Source: CF-118 sp035689345 (lineage in GTDB: Bacteria; Chloroflexota; Dormibacteria; Dormibacterales; Dormibacteraceae). Taken from it: 21,021 bases of DNA. How positions within the stretch are numbered: the stretch's first letter is position 1; the number at the start of each line of letters is the position of its first letter. The DNA lies in NCBI GenBank assembly GCA_035689345.1, contig DASSLR010000067.1, forward strand, positions 1 to 21,021, written 5' to 3'. Shown piece by piece: positions 21,016-21,021 of the stretch. The notes beneath the pieces were generated by a model. The model did no database searches. It was given only the letters and a program-made list of their open reading frames with translations, and was not told the origin of the DNA. Made by a program: the position numbers and the translations under genes.

Positions 21016-21021
21016 CTCAGT

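Noticed and set aside
1..21021. tRNA, rRNA, CRISPR arrays, IS elements or prophage genes
   Set aside because: I saw no cloverleaf, no regularly spaced repeats and no transposase or integrase motifs; coding frames account for nearly all of the window.

Overview
The window is high-GC (I judge roughly two thirds G+C, not computed) and almost completely coding: 23 genes with gaps mostly under 100 bp, the largest gap being 177 bp. I see no tRNA, rRNA, CRISPR array, insertion sequence or integrase. The gene set is that of a free-living aerobic bacterium: Dxs (MEP isoprenoid pathway), MetK, a LutB/LutA-type lactate oxidation protein, a probable F420-dependent PPOX-family oxidoreductase, a Rieske protein with an ECF sigma factor, and a CysRS-related ligase with mycothiol-ligase (MshC) features. 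F420 and mycothiol-type traits, high GC and frequent GTG/TTG starts point to the Actinomycetota/Chloroflexota side of the tree, perhaps Dormibacterota. That placement is inference and was not tested.

Layout. 1-2332 (+): the 3' end of an Mrp/ApbC Fe-S P-loop protein, a DUF971 protein overlapping it, and a membrane-anchored DUF3048 (YerB-like) protein. 2329-6392 (-): M20 peptidase then FixX-type ferredoxin (1-base overlap), a 177-bp gap with hairpins, a thioredoxin reductase, then a secreted/membrane Gly-rich protein and a papain-like C1 protease. 6416-12086 (+): DUF255/YyaL thioredoxin-domain protein, fused LutB-LutA and dxs, probably one operon. 12083-12928: DUF2203 (-) divergent from the PPOX protein (+). 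12929-14173 (-): a large secreted protein with a PKD-like domain. 14254-16403 (+): a two-gene ABC-2 exporter, then a zinc-ribbon protein. 16489-18959 (-): metK followed by the MshC/CysRS-like ligase. 19011-19553 (+): a lipoprotein. 19550-21015 (-): ECF sigma factor, membrane Rieske-like protein and an 88-aa protein in one overlapping operon.

How the genes fit together. Much of the content is redox and thiol chemistry: Fe-S carrier, FixX, thioredoxin reductase, DUF255, LutBA, Rieske and the possible thiol ligase beside MetK. The most intriguing unit is the ECF sigma operon. Its second gene has a cytoplasmic N-terminus, a Tat-like membrane anchor and an extracytoplasmic Rieske domain in which the first cluster-ligand histidine is aspartate. 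This is the layout expected of an anti-sigma factor with an Fe-S-type or former Fe-S sensor domain. Structural oddities of the DNA include two probable CTG starts overlapping the upstream stop as CTGA, three convergent gene pairs sharing one CTAG as the stop codon of both genes, and two very short divergent intergenic regions with overlapping -10-like elements and apparently leaderless or near-leaderless starts.
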